Shown one piece after another: positions 24,993 through 34,580 of a stretch of 57,116 bases of DNA; positions within the stretch are counted from its first letter, which is position 1, and each line of letters starts with the position of its first letter. Under the pieces are notes generated by a model that worked only from the letters and a program-made list of their open reading frames with translations, was not told the DNA's origin and did not search any database. The translations under genes and the position numbers were made by a program. The stretch covers positions 1 through 57,116 of the forward strand of contig JAQWFB010000007.1 of assembly GCA_028704635.1 (NCBI GenBank), read 5' to 3'. Source of the stretch: Candidatus Shapirobacteria bacterium (GTDB lineage: Bacteria > Patescibacteriota > Microgenomatia > UBA12405).

Positions 24993-26681
24993 TCATCTTT
25001 GGACTTTGTAAATCCTAACTTGGCTATTATTAAAAATTTCGTTAATTTGAAGATCAAAAGTACTTAAAGAAAATTTCTGATCACTGACTAAATAAATATA
25101 ATCGATACTATTGTTGACAAGAAAACCACGAGCAAAAAATTGGTCAGTACTGGAAAAGAATTTTTCTTCTTCAGCACGTCTTTGTTGCCAGTTAAAACCA
25201 GTAATATCTAAATTCATTTCATCTTCTAAAAACGTTTGTTTGCCACTAAAGGCGGAAACATAGGCAGTAGTTTCATAAGCATACAAAGGAATAGGGGTGG
25301 TCATTTTATCTTTTTCATATTTATCATAAGGATAAGTTAAAACAAAGCCGTCGTTTTGATTTTTTAAAAAATTTAAAGCCTCAATTTCCGAATTAGGCAA
25401 AGAACTTGGAGGGGGGTTGCCGAAATAATCCTTTAAAGTACTAAAACTGGTAAGACAAGAAATTAATAATAAAATTGAAACTAATGTTTTATGTTTTGAC
25501 CAGAGTTTTGATAAAAATTGGGCGAAATAAAAATTGGCAAAAAAGAGAAAATAATAAAAAAACTGAATAGTATTCCAAGCAGTCCCCTTTTGAATAAAAA
25601 GGAGGGGAGTTAGGAAGGAAAAAATAAAAATAAAAATAATTAATTTATCAAAATCATTAATTTCTTTTTTAACTGTCTTGGAAAAAATAGTGAAAAAACC
25701 CAAAAATCTGGTGCCAAGATTACCAATTAAAAAAATAAAAACCAATCCAATCTCTAAAATTGCAGAAATTAAAATATTAGTTTGATTGAATCTGAATGAG
25801 GCTAGTTTTGGTAAGTAAAATTTATCAAGGGATTCGATCATAGAATGAGTAAACCAAAATGGTTTGAATTCTAATAATTGACCACCTTTTAAAACACCTA
25901 AACCAAAAAGAATTAAAAGTGAAATTAAACCCATAACTAGGCAAATAATAAAATTGAAACCAAAAATTTTTTTGGAACGAATTGCATTGTAAAGCCAATA
26001 ACAAGAAAGGGCTAATCCAATTAAAATTCCGGCGTAGACCTTAATACCGCTTAATAGGGCAAAAATCATACCAATTAAAATCGCGATTTTAATTGAATTA
26101 GAATTATGATGTTTAAGCCAAAGAATTAGACCAAGCAAAATTACTATTAAAGATAAAGCAAAAGGTGGATTTAATAGAGTGGAAACTGATTGCATCGACC
26201 AAAATAAGGATTCGCCTCCTATTTGATGATTTTTAATTAGAGTGTAAATCCAACCAAAAGATCCAGAAAAATAATTTAATAAAACAAAAAAAATACTGGT
26301 AATATTATTTTTAGTAATTAAAAAAGCAAGTTTAAAAGATAAAAACCCAATCAATAAAGAAAAAATAATCGGCAGTATTTGAAAATAAAGAAAACCGGAA
26401 TCAATGGTGGTTATTTTTGAAATAATTGCGACTAGAAAATCAAAACCCCAATGGTAATTCTGCAAAATAGAACCCGAATATATTGGATTTTGAGGAGGAA
26501 TCTGTTGTTTTAGTTGATTGATTAAACTTAAGTGCCAAATGGCATCGTGACCATTTGGGCCCCAAAAACCTAACCCAAATTGATATTTCAGACCACTTCT
26601 AAACATGGTTAAGGAAAATAAAATTGTACTTAAAACAATTAGAATAACAGATAGTTTTTTTATTTTTTTGTTTTTAAACAT
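24993..26681 (-). CDS. Multi-helix membrane protein, probable GT-C-like enzyme
   Basis: This protein of about 562 residues has ten or more hydrophobic helices. After the first helix comes GFWGPNGHDAIWHLSLINQL with an aspartate in the position of the GT-C catalytic residue. YSGSILQNYHWGFDFLVAI and QKGTAWNTIQFFYYFLFFAN are further conserved-looking segments. The soluble tail includes GFVLTYPYDKYEK. It does not carry the DE motif of the GT39 set, so I place it as a distinct GT-C-like family without a firm name. The frame opens with TTG at 26702; the ATG at 26681 overlaps the flippase gene by 22 bases. Confidence 0.65.
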   Translation of the reverse strand: MFKNKKIKKLSVILIVLSTILFSLTMFRSGLKYQFGLGFWGPNGHDAIWHLSLINQLKQQIPPQNPIYSGSILQNYHWGFDFLVAIISKITTIDSGFLYFQILPIIFSLLIGFLSFKLAFLITKNNITSIFFVLLNYFSGSFGWIYTLIKNHQIGGESLFWSMQSVSTLLNPPFALSLIVILLGLILWLKHHNSNSIKIAILIGMIFALLSGIKVYAGILIGLALSCYWLYNAIRSKKIFGFNFIICLVMGLISLLILFGLGVLKGGQLLEFKPFWFTHSMIESLDKFYLPKLASFRFNQTNILISAILEIGLVFIFLIGNLGTRFLGFFTIFSKTVKKEINDFDKLIIFIFIFSFLTPLLFIQKGTAWNTIQFFYYFLFFANFYFAQFLSKLWSKHKTLVSILLLISCLTSFSTLKDYFGNPPPSSLPNSEIEALNFLKNQNDGFVLTYPYDKYEKDKMTTPIPLYAYETTAYVSAFSGKQTFLEDEMNLDITGFNWQQRRAEEEKFFSSTDQFFARGFLVNNSIDYIYLVSDQKFSLSTFDLQINEIFNNSQVRIYKVQR

Positions 26682-28114
26682 GAGAGTTGACGCCAAAACC
26701 AAATAATTTCATCTTTGGAGAATAAAAAGGTGTAAAAACCGTAGACTAAAACTGAAATCAAAATTTTGCCGATAATGTTGACTAAACTGCTCAAATTTAG
26801 AGATTGAAATATTAGGCAGGGAATAATCATTAAAATAGTGGCAATAGTAGGGTTGGAAATGGTTTTAATAATTTTAATGTCAAAAACTTTTTGGGCAACA
26901 AACCAAACAATAAAAGAACTTAAACTAACAATTAAAACAGCATAAGCGGTTCCAGTGTAGCCAAATTTATAACTTAAAAGAGGATAAAAAAATAAAGTTA
27001 AAACAGTCCACATGATCATAAATTTAGTGGTAAGAGTAATTTTACCGATGGCGTTAAAAGCATTGGTTAATGGAGTGGTAATTGAGGCAATAACGACACT
27101 GATGGCATAAAAATAAAGAGGGAAAATGGCCGGTGACCATTTTTTATAATTGGGAATCAAATTAATTATATCCGGAGCAATTAAAGCAATGCCGACAGTC
27201 ATAGGAAACACAACCAAGGCGATAAAATAAAGACTTTTCTCGAGTGATTTTTTTAAAATTTCTTTATGGTCTTGAAGACGGGCAAAAGTGGGGAAAGTAA
27301 CCCTCATAATAGCATCCATAAAACTTAAGGGAATTCTGGGGCCTTTTTGAGCCCAGGAAAGAATACCAAAATCAGTTCGACCAATAATACCGGCAACTAA
27401 TAAATTTGATAAACGATCTTTGGCCATGGCAATAAAAGAATTTAATTGAAAAGGAATACCGTATTTAAAAAGTGATTTAGCTGATTCCCAGTTAAAAGAA
27501 AAACCAATTGGCCAAAAACTATATTTGTAAATAATAATTAATCCTAAAAGACTGCGAATAAAAGTGGCAATAGCATAGGAATAAACATCAAAACCTAAAA
27601 AGGCAAAAAGAACAGCAAAACCATAAAAACAAGCATTTTCAATAATATCGACAGTGGAAATCAATTTGAAATTAAGTTTTCTTTCGAGAAGAACGGAAGG
27701 AATAGTTTTGAGTGAAGCACAAATAAAAGAAAAACAAAGGGAAATAAAAATCCAAAATTCTTGAGGGCCATAACTTTTATTTCGGCTAAATTCAGTAAAA
27801 ATAAAAAAAGTAACAATTAAAGAAATAATCACCAAAATCTGCTGAATAGTAAAAGTTGTTTGTAATTCTTCTTTTTTTACTTCATCTTTTTTTTGAATTA
27901 AAGCAGCCGCTAAACCGAGATCGGAAAAGTACCCTAAAATACTGACAGATTCAGCAACAATAGCAAAAAGGCCGACTTCGCCAACGCCTAATAAAATAGT
28001 TAAAAGAAAAAACCCAATTACAGAAATTGCTTGAATACCTATATTCCTTAGAGATAAAAATAAAACATTTTTAGTAGTTTTATTTTTTATTTCTTGAAGA
28101 TTAATTTCTTCCAT
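26660..28114 (-). CDS. Wzx-type polysaccharide flippase (MATE/MOP superfamily)
   Basis: This 484-residue integral membrane protein has about twelve to fourteen helices and the start typical of lipopolysaccharide/polysaccharide exporters (KNVLFLSLRNIGIQAISVIG, then GEVGLFAIVAESVSILGYFS and GLAAALIQKKD). It should move lipid-linked oligosaccharides from the inner to the outer membrane face. It is the only flippase in the window. It overlaps the PTPS-related gene upstream by 28 bases and the GT-C-like gene downstream by 22. Its presence supports a lipid-linked assembly route for the glycan made by the cluster; no clear Wzy polymerase or Wzz was recognised. Confidence 0.85.
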   Translation of the reverse strand: MEEINLQEIKNKTTKNVLFLSLRNIGIQAISVIGFFLLTILLGVGEVGLFAIVAESVSILGYFSDLGLAAALIQKKDEVKKEELQTTFTIQQILVIISLIVTFFIFTEFSRNKSYGPQEFWIFISLCFSFICASLKTIPSVLLERKLNFKLISTVDIIENACFYGFAVLFAFLGFDVYSYAIATFIRSLLGLIIIYKYSFWPIGFSFNWESAKSLFKYGIPFQLNSFIAMAKDRLSNLLVAGIIGRTDFGILSWAQKGPRIPLSFMDAIMRVTFPTFARLQDHKEILKKSLEKSLYFIALVVFPMTVGIALIAPDIINLIPNYKKWSPAIFPLYFYAISVVIASITTPLTNAFNAIGKITLTTKFMIMWTVLTLFFYPLLSYKFGYTGTAYAVLIVSLSSFIVWFVAQKVFDIKIIKTISNPTIATILMIIPCLIFQSLNLSSLVNIIGKILISVLVYGFYTFLFSKDEIIWFWRQLSCLKTKK

Positions 28115-29826
28115 AAAGGTATTAATAAATAGAACATTAACCCTAACCAGGCAAACAAAGAAATATAATTAGAAACGATTCTAATTGGAGTATTTTGTAG
28201 TTTTACGTAAATTTGATGATCACCGGCTTTTAGATCGATAACCATTCGACCAAGTTCTGGTTCGATTTGATAATCAATTTTTTTACCTTTGTCAGTAATT
28301 TCAAAATTTGGAAAAGCTAATTGAGAAATAGTAACCTTGGCATCTTGATTTAAAAATAAATTAAAATATAGCCAATCTGTCCCCTTTTTTTGACCAGACA
28401 TATTAATTAAGGCTTCTTTTGGGTCGATATTATCGATATAAGGAATAGCAGCTGATTTGGCGGCAGTACTGGCTGTTTTTGGTAAATAATCATAGATACC
28501 TGAGGTGATTTGATTATTCCAGGCTTTTCCAGAAAATTTTTCTTCATCGGTTAATGGCCCACTTTGAATTGGATGAAAATAATTTAAATTGAGGATAATT
28601 AAAGTAATAGTGATTATTGAGGTGGTAATAATCGATACTTTTTTATTAAAATATTTTTTTAAAATAAAAGGTAAGACGCCGACTGAAAGTGATAGTAAAA
28701 AAGCTGTATGGTTTAAAAAGCGCCATGGAAATTGAATTTTTTGAATGGGAGTAAAAATTTGCCAAATAAAAGTTGATTTATTATGAACCATAAAAATACT
28801 TAATAATCCAAGAGTCGAGAGAAACAACGAAAGAATTATTTTTCTATCTAAAGTTTTTTTTCTAATTAAAAGAAAGGCGGAAAATAATACTATTAATAGT
28901 GGAATAATCCATTGAAGGTATCCAACCATAAAAGACATGCCATCGTTTGGCCCCCAAACAGATGGTCCATCGCTCCAAAAATTACTGAAAAATAATTGGG
29001 AAATTGAAGCAAAATGAACCGAATAGTTATAGTAACCTTCAAACATAGATTCGACTTGAGTGTATTTAGTTTCAAAAAGCACTGGTAATGTAAAAAACGC
29101 GGTTAAGGATAGAGCAAAAATTCCGGAAAATAAAAATTTGAAAAATAAAGGAAATTCTTTAAATATTTTTTTAGACAAAACAATTTTATTCTCGACAAAT
29201 AACCAAAATAAACACCAAGCCAGGAAAAATGGAGTGAAAGTTAAAACCATTGGATTGTGTGATAACAAAAGACCGGCATAGCCTAAGGCAATACCGATTA
29301 TATTTTTACACTTGCCGTCTTTAATAAGTTTGTAGGCAAAATAAAAAATTAAAGGAAAAAAGACAGCTGCCCACGCTTCATTGTAAGCACCACGAACATA
29401 AATATTGAGTGCGTGGTAGGGAGCATAAGTATAAAAAAGAGCGGAAAAAATACCACCGATTTGGCCAAAAATAGTACTAACCAAAAGATACATAAAAAAG
29501 GTAGATAAAATGATTTGAGTAATAGCGATTAACTTGGCTGAAGTGACAAAAGAAAAACCAAAAGTGCGGTAAACTTGGCCAACTATATAAGGCATGGGTG
29601 GATAAAAATTAAAAAGTGGATATCCATATTCATAACCCAAATCAGGAGACCAACGACAAGGAATTTGACCATCCTTTAGGCATTTTTCCATTTCCAATTG
29701 ACGAATCATTTGCATGTCATCATGCATGTTGTAATAACCGGGTTTAAGCAAGAAAAAAAAGGCGGGTATTATTAAAATGAAAAGGATTGTGGGGAATAAA
29801 AATTTTTTATTTATTTTAAATTTCAT
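28087..29826 (-). CDS. PTPS-related multi-helix membrane protein (GT-C-like)
   Basis: This 579-residue protein is the paralogue of 11088-12749. It shares HDDMQMIRQLEMEKCLKDGQ (D36, D37), PCRWSPDLGYEYGYPLFNFY, then FVRGA/YVRGAYNE-type loop and the C-terminal LQNTPIRIVSNYISLFAWL. About ten helices precede a soluble beta-rich tail. The frame runs to 29859, but the ATG at 29826 gives the matching start and an 11-base overlap with the upstream GT39 gene. It belongs to the PF10131-like group; function in the cluster is inferred to be in glycan assembly outside the membrane. Confidence 0.75.
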   Translation of the reverse strand: MKFKINKKFLFPTILFILIIPAFFFLLKPGYYNMHDDMQMIRQLEMEKCLKDGQIPCRWSPDLGYEYGYPLFNFYPPMPYIVGQVYRTFGFSFVTSAKLIAITQIILSTFFMYLLVSTIFGQIGGIFSALFYTYAPYHALNIYVRGAYNEAWAAVFFPLIFYFAYKLIKDGKCKNIIGIALGYAGLLLSHNPMVLTFTPFFLAWCLFWLFVENKIVLSKKIFKEFPLFFKFLFSGIFALSLTAFFTLPVLFETKYTQVESMFEGYYNYSVHFASISQLFFSNFWSDGPSVWGPNDGMSFMVGYLQWIIPLLIVLFSAFLLIRKKTLDRKIILSLFLSTLGLLSIFMVHNKSTFIWQIFTPIQKIQFPWRFLNHTAFLLSLSVGVLPFILKKYFNKKVSIITTSIITITLIILNLNYFHPIQSGPLTDEEKFSGKAWNNQITSGIYDYLPKTASTAAKSAAIPYIDNIDPKEALINMSGQKKGTDWLYFNLFLNQDAKVTISQLAFPNFEITDKGKKIDYQIEPELGRMVIDLKAGDHQIYVKLQNTPIRIVSNYISLFAWLGLMFYLLIPLWKKLIFKK

Positions 29827-31357
29827 ATAAAAGTAGCTTGTCGCCGTCTGGTTTGTCAAATGATTTAATGATTTTAAATTGATTTAATTGATTGGAATCT
29901 ATTTTGACACGCGATTTATTCATTAAAAGATAAACTTCGTCTCCGTGATTTTTGGCATCAATTAAGTCAGAAGGTGTTTCAGTAAAACCCAAACCTTGTC
30001 CAATTATTGTTAATTGTGGAACTTTATTACAATAAATTTGAAGACCATTTGGAAGAGTGCCAAAAGCACCTTCAGTACCGATGATTACATTGGCAACTTG
30101 CGATCTTTGTTTTAGAAAATCAGCTGATTCTTTAATACCCCACCCAGATGTCCAATCTGAAAGATAACCAGTTTCAGTAGAATATATTTTTTGATGGAAA
30201 GGGTCAACGGAAATTTTGTAGATAAAATTTATATTTAAAGTGAAAACGGTAATAATAAAAATAAATTTTAAAATATTTGATTTGATTTTGGTTAAAAAAT
30301 TTAGAAAACCGATAGAAATTAAAATAATTAAAGGTGGAAGAGTGAAAAGAATGTAGCGAGCAGTAAAAACCTTAGCCATAGCAGCGTTGGCAATTAAAGG
30401 TAAAATCCACCAAAAAATTAATACTAAATATTTAAAATTTAAATTTTTAGATTTTTTAGTTTTGATTAAAAGTAAGATTAATCCGACAAGACTAAAAATT
30501 AAAAGTGGCCAGGAAATATATTGATTATAAAGAGACAAGGTGTCTAATAAATGTGGGTTTAATGGATCAAAAGGATGTTTTAAGATTTCAGAAATTGACC
30601 AAACATAATCTTTATTACGAACAGCAATTTGACTAAATTGAGGTCCAAGACGGAGAATATTATAGATTAAAAAGGCAATAATAGATGAAATTATCGGAAG
30701 AATAATCAATTTAAAATTACGGTAGTTAAATAATAAAAAAGTGACGAAGGATAAAACAATGAAATATATTGCTGGTGATTTGGTGAGCCAAGAAAAACCT
30801 AAAATTGCGCCTAAAATTAGAGATAAATCTAGTTTGGGATATTTGGATAATAAAAAAGAAAATAGTAGAGCCGCTAGGCCAAAAAATGAGAGTAAGGTGT
30901 CGGCTAGAGCCATGCGGTCGAAAAAAAACGTGAAAGGAATTAGACAATAAATTAGAGAAGAAAAAATTGATGAATAAAATTTTTTGTCGATACTGTTTTT
31001 AATAAATTTAAAAATATTTTTTTCTTTATCTTCATAATTTAAAAAAATAGCCGTAGTAAAAAATAAAAGCAAAATAAGGCCAAAACCAGCAAAAACAGAA
31101 ACAATACGTCCAGAAATGAGTGGATCGGAAATTAACTTAAGAGTGACAGCATTGATCCACATAAAAAGTGGTTGTTTACCATCAGTTTGAGGAATAAATC
31201 GAAGGGTTTCTTCTGATTGTATTATTTGAGCCCAGCGAATATAAATGGCTTCATCACCAAAAACAGGAATAGAAGTTAAATTTTGGAGGCGAGAAAAAAA
31301 ATAAAATCCGGAAATTAAAATTAGAAGAAAAAAACAAAAGAACTTATTTTTTGTCAT
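29816..31357 (-). CDS. GT39/ArnT-like membrane glycosyltransferase (GT-C fold)
   Basis: This 513-residue protein has one N-terminal helix, then PVFGDEAIYIRWAQII (D35, E36) and QTDGKQPLFMWINAV, the DE...KQPL signature of the PMT_2 group. FFFDRMALADTLL corresponds to the ..SR.ala...l motif in the second outer loop, and FTARYILFTLPPLIIL to the late TaRY.l...P segment. It overlaps the ALG5-like GT2 gene upstream by 14 bases, which suggests that this transferase uses the polyprenyl-phosphate sugar made by that enzyme. Confidence 0.87.
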   Translation of the reverse strand: MTKNKFFCFFLLILISGFYFFSRLQNLTSIPVFGDEAIYIRWAQIIQSEETLRFIPQTDGKQPLFMWINAVTLKLISDPLISGRIVSVFAGFGLILLLFFTTAIFLNYEDKEKNIFKFIKNSIDKKFYSSIFSSLIYCLIPFTFFFDRMALADTLLSFFGLAALLFSFLLSKYPKLDLSLILGAILGFSWLTKSPAIYFIVLSFVTFLLFNYRNFKLIILPIISSIIAFLIYNILRLGPQFSQIAVRNKDYVWSISEILKHPFDPLNPHLLDTLSLYNQYISWPLLIFSLVGLILLLIKTKKSKNLNFKYLVLIFWWILPLIANAAMAKVFTARYILFTLPPLIILISIGFLNFLTKIKSNILKFIFIITVFTLNINFIYKISVDPFHQKIYSTETGYLSDWTSGWGIKESADFLKQRSQVANVIIGTEGAFGTLPNGLQIYCNKVPQLTIIGQGLGFTETPSDLIDAKNHGDEVYLLMNKSRVKIDSNQLNQFKIIKSFDKPDGDKLLLYEI

Positions 31358-32108
31358 AAATGCCTTTGAAATTATTGATTAAGACACGTTTAATTTCATT
31401 AATCATTTGAATTGATTCTTTTCTGTAGCGAGTACCATTATCACCTTTAGTGTCGCTAATGTCCTCGTTTTGCCAATCAACTTCGACTTCTTTTATTTTA
31501 TAACCCCATTTTTGGGCCATAAATAAAAGTTCAACATCAAAAGCGGAAACGCGCCAACCTTTTTTGTCTGATTTGTCTTTAAAAAATTGAAGATTTGGAA
31601 AGAGATCTTTAGCGACTTCAGTTTTAAACATTTTAAAACCACATTGGGTGTCAATAATATTGTGTAAAAGCACAGCTCGACGAAGGGAGAGGAAAACTGC
31701 TCCACCGATTTTACGAAAAAGAGTATTACCTTCACGAGAAACGCCTCGTGAGCCGATAACAACATCATATCTTTTATTAAAAAATGGCAATAATTTATTC
31801 ATTTCTTTTAATGGAGTGGATTGATCCATATCGGTAAAAAGTACGATTGGATATTTGGCTTCTTGAATGCCGCCCCAAACAGCTGATGGTTTGCCACCAT
31901 GGGGTAGATCTAAAACACGAAAACCTTTATGCTTGGAGGCAAAATCTTTAATTAATTTAAGACTTTTGTCGGTTGATTCATCGTTGCAAATTATTACTTC
32001 CCATTGAAATTTTTGAGTTTTAAGAAAATCAAAGACTTCGTCTAGAACACCTTTTTTTAAATTATTCTCTTCGTTGTAGCAAGGAATGATTATTGAGATT
32101 GAATTCAT
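31344..32108 (-). CDS. ALG5/Dpm1-like GT2: probable polyprenyl-phosphate sugar synthase
   Basis: This 254-residue GT2 enzyme has ISIIIPCYNEENNL, EVIICNDESTDKS, LPHGGKPSAVWGGI and VLFTDMDQSTPLKEMN with the DxD. VIGSRGVSREGN and IDTQCGFKMFK are the landmarks of dolichyl-phosphate glucosyltransferase-like (ALG5) proteins. No C-terminal helix is seen. It is the first gene of the 32-kb minus-strand train. The open frame begins at a TTG (32123), but the ATG at 32108 gives the family start and lies 6 bases after a perfect TATAAT, so a leaderless start is likely. Confidence 0.88.
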   Translation of the reverse strand: MNSISIIIPCYNEENNLKKGVLDEVFDFLKTQKFQWEVIICNDESTDKSLKLIKDFASKHKGFRVLDLPHGGKPSAVWGGIQEAKYPIVLFTDMDQSTPLKEMNKLLPFFNKRYDVVIGSRGVSREGNTLFRKIGGAVFLSLRRAVLLHNIIDTQCGFKMFKTEVAKDLFPNLQFFKDKSDKKGWRVSAFDVELLFMAQKWGYKIKEVEVDWQNEDISDTKGDNGTRYRKESIQMINEIKRVLINNFKGIYDKK

Positions 32109-32114
32109 TAAATG

Positions 32115-32143
32115 ATTATACAATCAATTTGATTGATTGAAAA
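32115..32143 (-). promoter_or_regulatory. Promoter of the 32-kb glycosyltransferase train (leaderless type)
   Basis: On the minus strand the -10 is a perfect TATAAT (32115-32120), with TTTTCA (32138-32143) as a 4-of-6 -35 at 17-base spacing. Six bases separate the -10 from the ATG at 32108, so transcription would begin at or next to the start codon. It is back to back with the rightward promoter of the gene at 32169. Confidence 0.6.
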
Positions 32144-32162
32144 ATAGACGTTATGTTAATAT
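32133..32162 (+). promoter_or_regulatory. Rightward promoter of the GT39-like gene at 32169 (leaderless type)
   Basis: TTGATT (32133-32138) and TAATAT (32157-32162) are spaced by 18 bases; the GTG start codon follows 6 bases later. No ribosome site fits in the space. It overlaps the leftward promoter region. Confidence 0.5.
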
Positions 32163-32168
32163 TAAAAA

Positions 32169-33668
32169 GTGTTAGAAATAAAACATATCCTTAAAGGAAA
32201 AGCTATAATAGTATTAGGGTTTATTTTGGTGATTGGTTTAATAATGAGAGTTTATAATTTTGAAAAGTCGTTTGCTTTTGCCCATGATCAAGATTTGTAT
32301 TCTTGGATTACCAAAGACATTGTCGTGAATAAACATCTGCGAACTGTTGGACAAATAACTAGTGTTGATGGTGTTTTTATTGGGCCTCTCTACTATTATA
32401 TTATGGCTCTGAGTTATTTATTGTTTGGTATGAATCCAGTTAGCGCCATTGTTCCACTGACATTCGTTGGTTTATTAACAATAATAAGTTTTTATATTTT
32501 GGGTAAAAAATATTTTTCAAAAAGAGTTGGGTTAATTATGGCCTTTATTTACGCTGTTTCTTATGGAGCAGCTCTTTATGATAAATGGTCGTGTCCGACT
32601 GAATTAGCGATTCTTTGGACGGTTTGGTTTTTATATGTGATATTGGGAATGTTTAGAAAAAATTTGAAATTAATGCCATTTTTTGGTGTTTTAGCTGGAC
32701 TTACTTACCATATTCATATTGCCTTATTACCTGTTCTACTAATTCCAATTTTAGCCTATTTTATGTCTGGTGGAAAATTTAAGGAAAATTTAAAACAAAT
32801 AAAAGTTAAAAATATTTTAATAACTTTATTGTTGTTTATGTTGGTTAGTAGCCCTTTTTGGATTTTTGAATTGAAACACAATTTTTCTCAGGTTAGAAGC
32901 GTGATTACTGCTTCCCAAAAGGATCTAGGTCAACCAGTAGGATTTGTAAAATTTAAAAAAGTTGTTAATGCATCTGCAATTGAGATGCAACAAAGATTAT
33001 TGATTGGGTTACCAATTAAACCAGTGGAAATTGTTTGGCCTATTTTTTTATTAGTAACTTGTGTTGTTTATAAATTTAAAAAAATAAAAGGAAAAGAATT
33101 AATTGCCTTTTTTATTTGGTTTTTTATAATTGGTTTAGCCCAATATACCTCGAAAAGAATAGTAAGTGAATATTATTTCACAAATTATCTGGCTATTTTT
33201 GTAATTATAGTTTCTTTATTTTTAGATATATTTTTGAGTAAAAAATATTTAGATAAAGTTGTTTTTGGAATTGGCGGAATTTATTTGATAGCTAATTTTT
33301 CTTGGTTGGTAAAAATTACCAATCAAAACAACGATTCTTATTTATATAAAAAACAATTAGTTGAATATATTCGGGCTGATCAATTAAAAAAGGGCTATCC
33401 TTGTATTGGGGTAAATTATGTGGCTAAATTTGGAGATGGAGTGGGGTTTAGGTATCTATTTTGGTATAAAGGAGTTGAAATAATTAAACCAAGCGGATCA
33501 GTACCAACATACAATGTGATCGTTCCATGGGAAACAAGTGCTAGTGAAATTAGTGAGAAGTTTGGAAGATTTGGAGTAGTTTTACCAGTGCAAAAGGAAG
33601 CCTCGAACAATGAGTGGTGTAAGGCAAAAGAAAATCAATTAGACCCATTATTGGGATATACGGAATAA
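32169..33668 (+). CDS. GT39-like membrane protein with DQ in place of DE
   Basis: This 499-residue, GTG-started protein has about ten helices. Its first outer loop reads FAFAHDQDLYSWITKDIV (D40, Q41): the catalytic-type aspartate is present but the usual Glu is Gln. VFIGPLYYYIMAL and YDKWSCPTELAILW follow, and GLTYHIHIALLPVLL is typical of this sub-branch. It is most similar in motif layout to the gene at 34581-36077, also a DQ type. It is transcribed away from the main train and converges on the gene ending at 33684, with only 15 bases between. It is the only rightward glycosyltransferase in the window. Confidence 0.78.
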   Translation: MLEIKHILKGKAIIVLGFILVIGLIMRVYNFEKSFAFAHDQDLYSWITKDIVVNKHLRTVGQITSVDGVFIGPLYYYIMALSYLLFGMNPVSAIVPLTFVGLLTIISFYILGKKYFSKRVGLIMAFIYAVSYGAALYDKWSCPTELAILWTVWFLYVILGMFRKNLKLMPFFGVLAGLTYHIHIALLPVLLIPILAYFMSGGKFKENLKQIKVKNILITLLLFMLVSSPFWIFELKHNFSQVRSVITASQKDLGQPVGFVKFKKVVNASAIEMQQRLLIGLPIKPVEIVWPIFLLVTCVVYKFKKIKGKELIAFFIWFFIIGLAQYTSKRIVSEYYFTNYLAIFVIIVSLFLDIFLSKKYLDKVVFGIGGIYLIANFSWLVKITNQNNDSYLYKKQLVEYIRADQLKKGYPCIGVNYVAKFGDGVGFRYLFWYKGVEIIKPSGSVPTYNVIVPWETSASEISEKFGRFGVVLPVQKEASNNEWCKAKENQLDPLLGYTE

Positions 33669-33683
33669 ATTAAAAATAAATAG

Positions 33684-34565
33684 TTATTTTACAGAATTGA
33701 TTAGTTGATTAAATTCTTGCTGAATATTTTTATTACTGAAAATACCACTACTCATGCTCTTGGCAACATCGTTTGATTGTGAATCTAAAATGTTAATAGC
33801 TGTTTTAAAATCATTTGAATTTAATGCTTTATTGTAAGAATCACCAGTGTCATTAAAATATCCTTCAATTAATTTTTCATACAATTTAATTGTATTATTG
33901 ACAGTAGTAATATATCCAAAATAATAAGTATCATTAGGAACAGAAGGATAACCATTACCACTTGTAATAAAAACAAGTATTCCTTTTTCTTTAGTTGCTA
34001 CTCCCAATAAACTATGAGAAGACGAACATATAGGGAAAATTGTTCCCAGAAAAGAAATTTTATTTGGAGTACTGCTGTCATAAATATAATTTTTAAGAAA
34101 GCTAGCAGCGCCTGTTGTACTGCCTTCTTTTAATAAACTATAAAAACTTGTAATTTTATTTTGTTCATCAACTGTTCGATTAGTGCATTCTTTTGTACAT
34201 GGATTACAATTTTTTGTTACATTATTTATATTGTAATCATTTACTTTATAACCAAGTTGAATTAATTTACTGTCATTAAAAGCAATGGTCGGTTTTGGTG
34301 TGTTATTTATTTGTTGAGGTGTTGTAACTGATGTTGGAATATCAGTTGGAGTTACTTCAGAAGTATTACTAGTGTTTTGTTTAATTGGAGATTGTTTAGA
34401 ATTTTTATTATTTAAAATAAAAATAAAAGAAATTATTACTATTAGTAAAATAGTAAAACAAACAATAAATAAATATTTAAAAAGATTTGTTTTAGGAGTT
34501 ATTGGTTGAATAGGTAATGTTTCAATAGGTTGATTTGCAGTATTAGTGTTGTTTATTTCTTCCAT
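33684..34565 (-). CDS. Single-pass membrane-anchored protein of unknown function
   Basis: This 293-residue protein has a short cytoplasmic N-terminus rich in Asn, Thr and Pro, one helix (LFIVCFTILLIVIISFIFIL near residues 31-50), and a Ser/Thr/Pro linker (SEVTPTDIPTSVTTPQQ). An outer domain follows with CNPCTKECTN and a later FPICSSSHSLLGV, so four cysteines could form disulfides. The C-terminal helix-rich part (LNSNDFKTAINILDSQ) resembles no family I recognise. It has its own -10 box (perfect TATAAT 7 bases before the ATG). It lies between two glycosyltransferase units, so a surface role is possible, but this is context only. Confidence 0.7.
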   Translation of the reverse strand: MEEINNTNTANQPIETLPIQPITPKTNLFKYLFIVCFTILLIVIISFIFILNNKNSKQSPIKQNTSNTSEVTPTDIPTSVTTPQQINNTPKPTIAFNDSKLIQLGYKVNDYNINNVTKNCNPCTKECTNRTVDEQNKITSFYSLLKEGSTTGAASFLKNYIYDSSTPNKISFLGTIFPICSSSHSLLGVATKEKGILVFITSGNGYPSVPNDTYYFGYITTVNNTIKLYEKLIEGYFNDTGDSYNKALNSNDFKTAINILDSQSNDVAKSMSSGIFSNKNIQQEFNQLINSVK

Positions 34566-34572
34566 AACTTAT

Positions 34573-34578
34573 ATTATA
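34573..34578 (-). promoter_or_regulatory. -10 box of the anchored-protein gene (leaderless type)
   Basis: Perfect TATAAT on the minus strand, 7 bases before the ATG at 34565. No convincing -35 at 16-18 bases. The 15-base gap to the upstream GT39 stop leaves no room for a longer leader. Confidence 0.5.
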
Positions 34579-34580
34579 TA

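Noticed and set aside
25583-25608. Inverted repeat CCCCTTTT...AAAAGGAGGGG, resembling the CTCCC repeat family
   Set aside because: It codes for TPLLFIQKG next to AWNTIQFFYY, which looks like an original motif of that membrane protein; only the CCCCTTTT core matches, so I do not count it as a copy.
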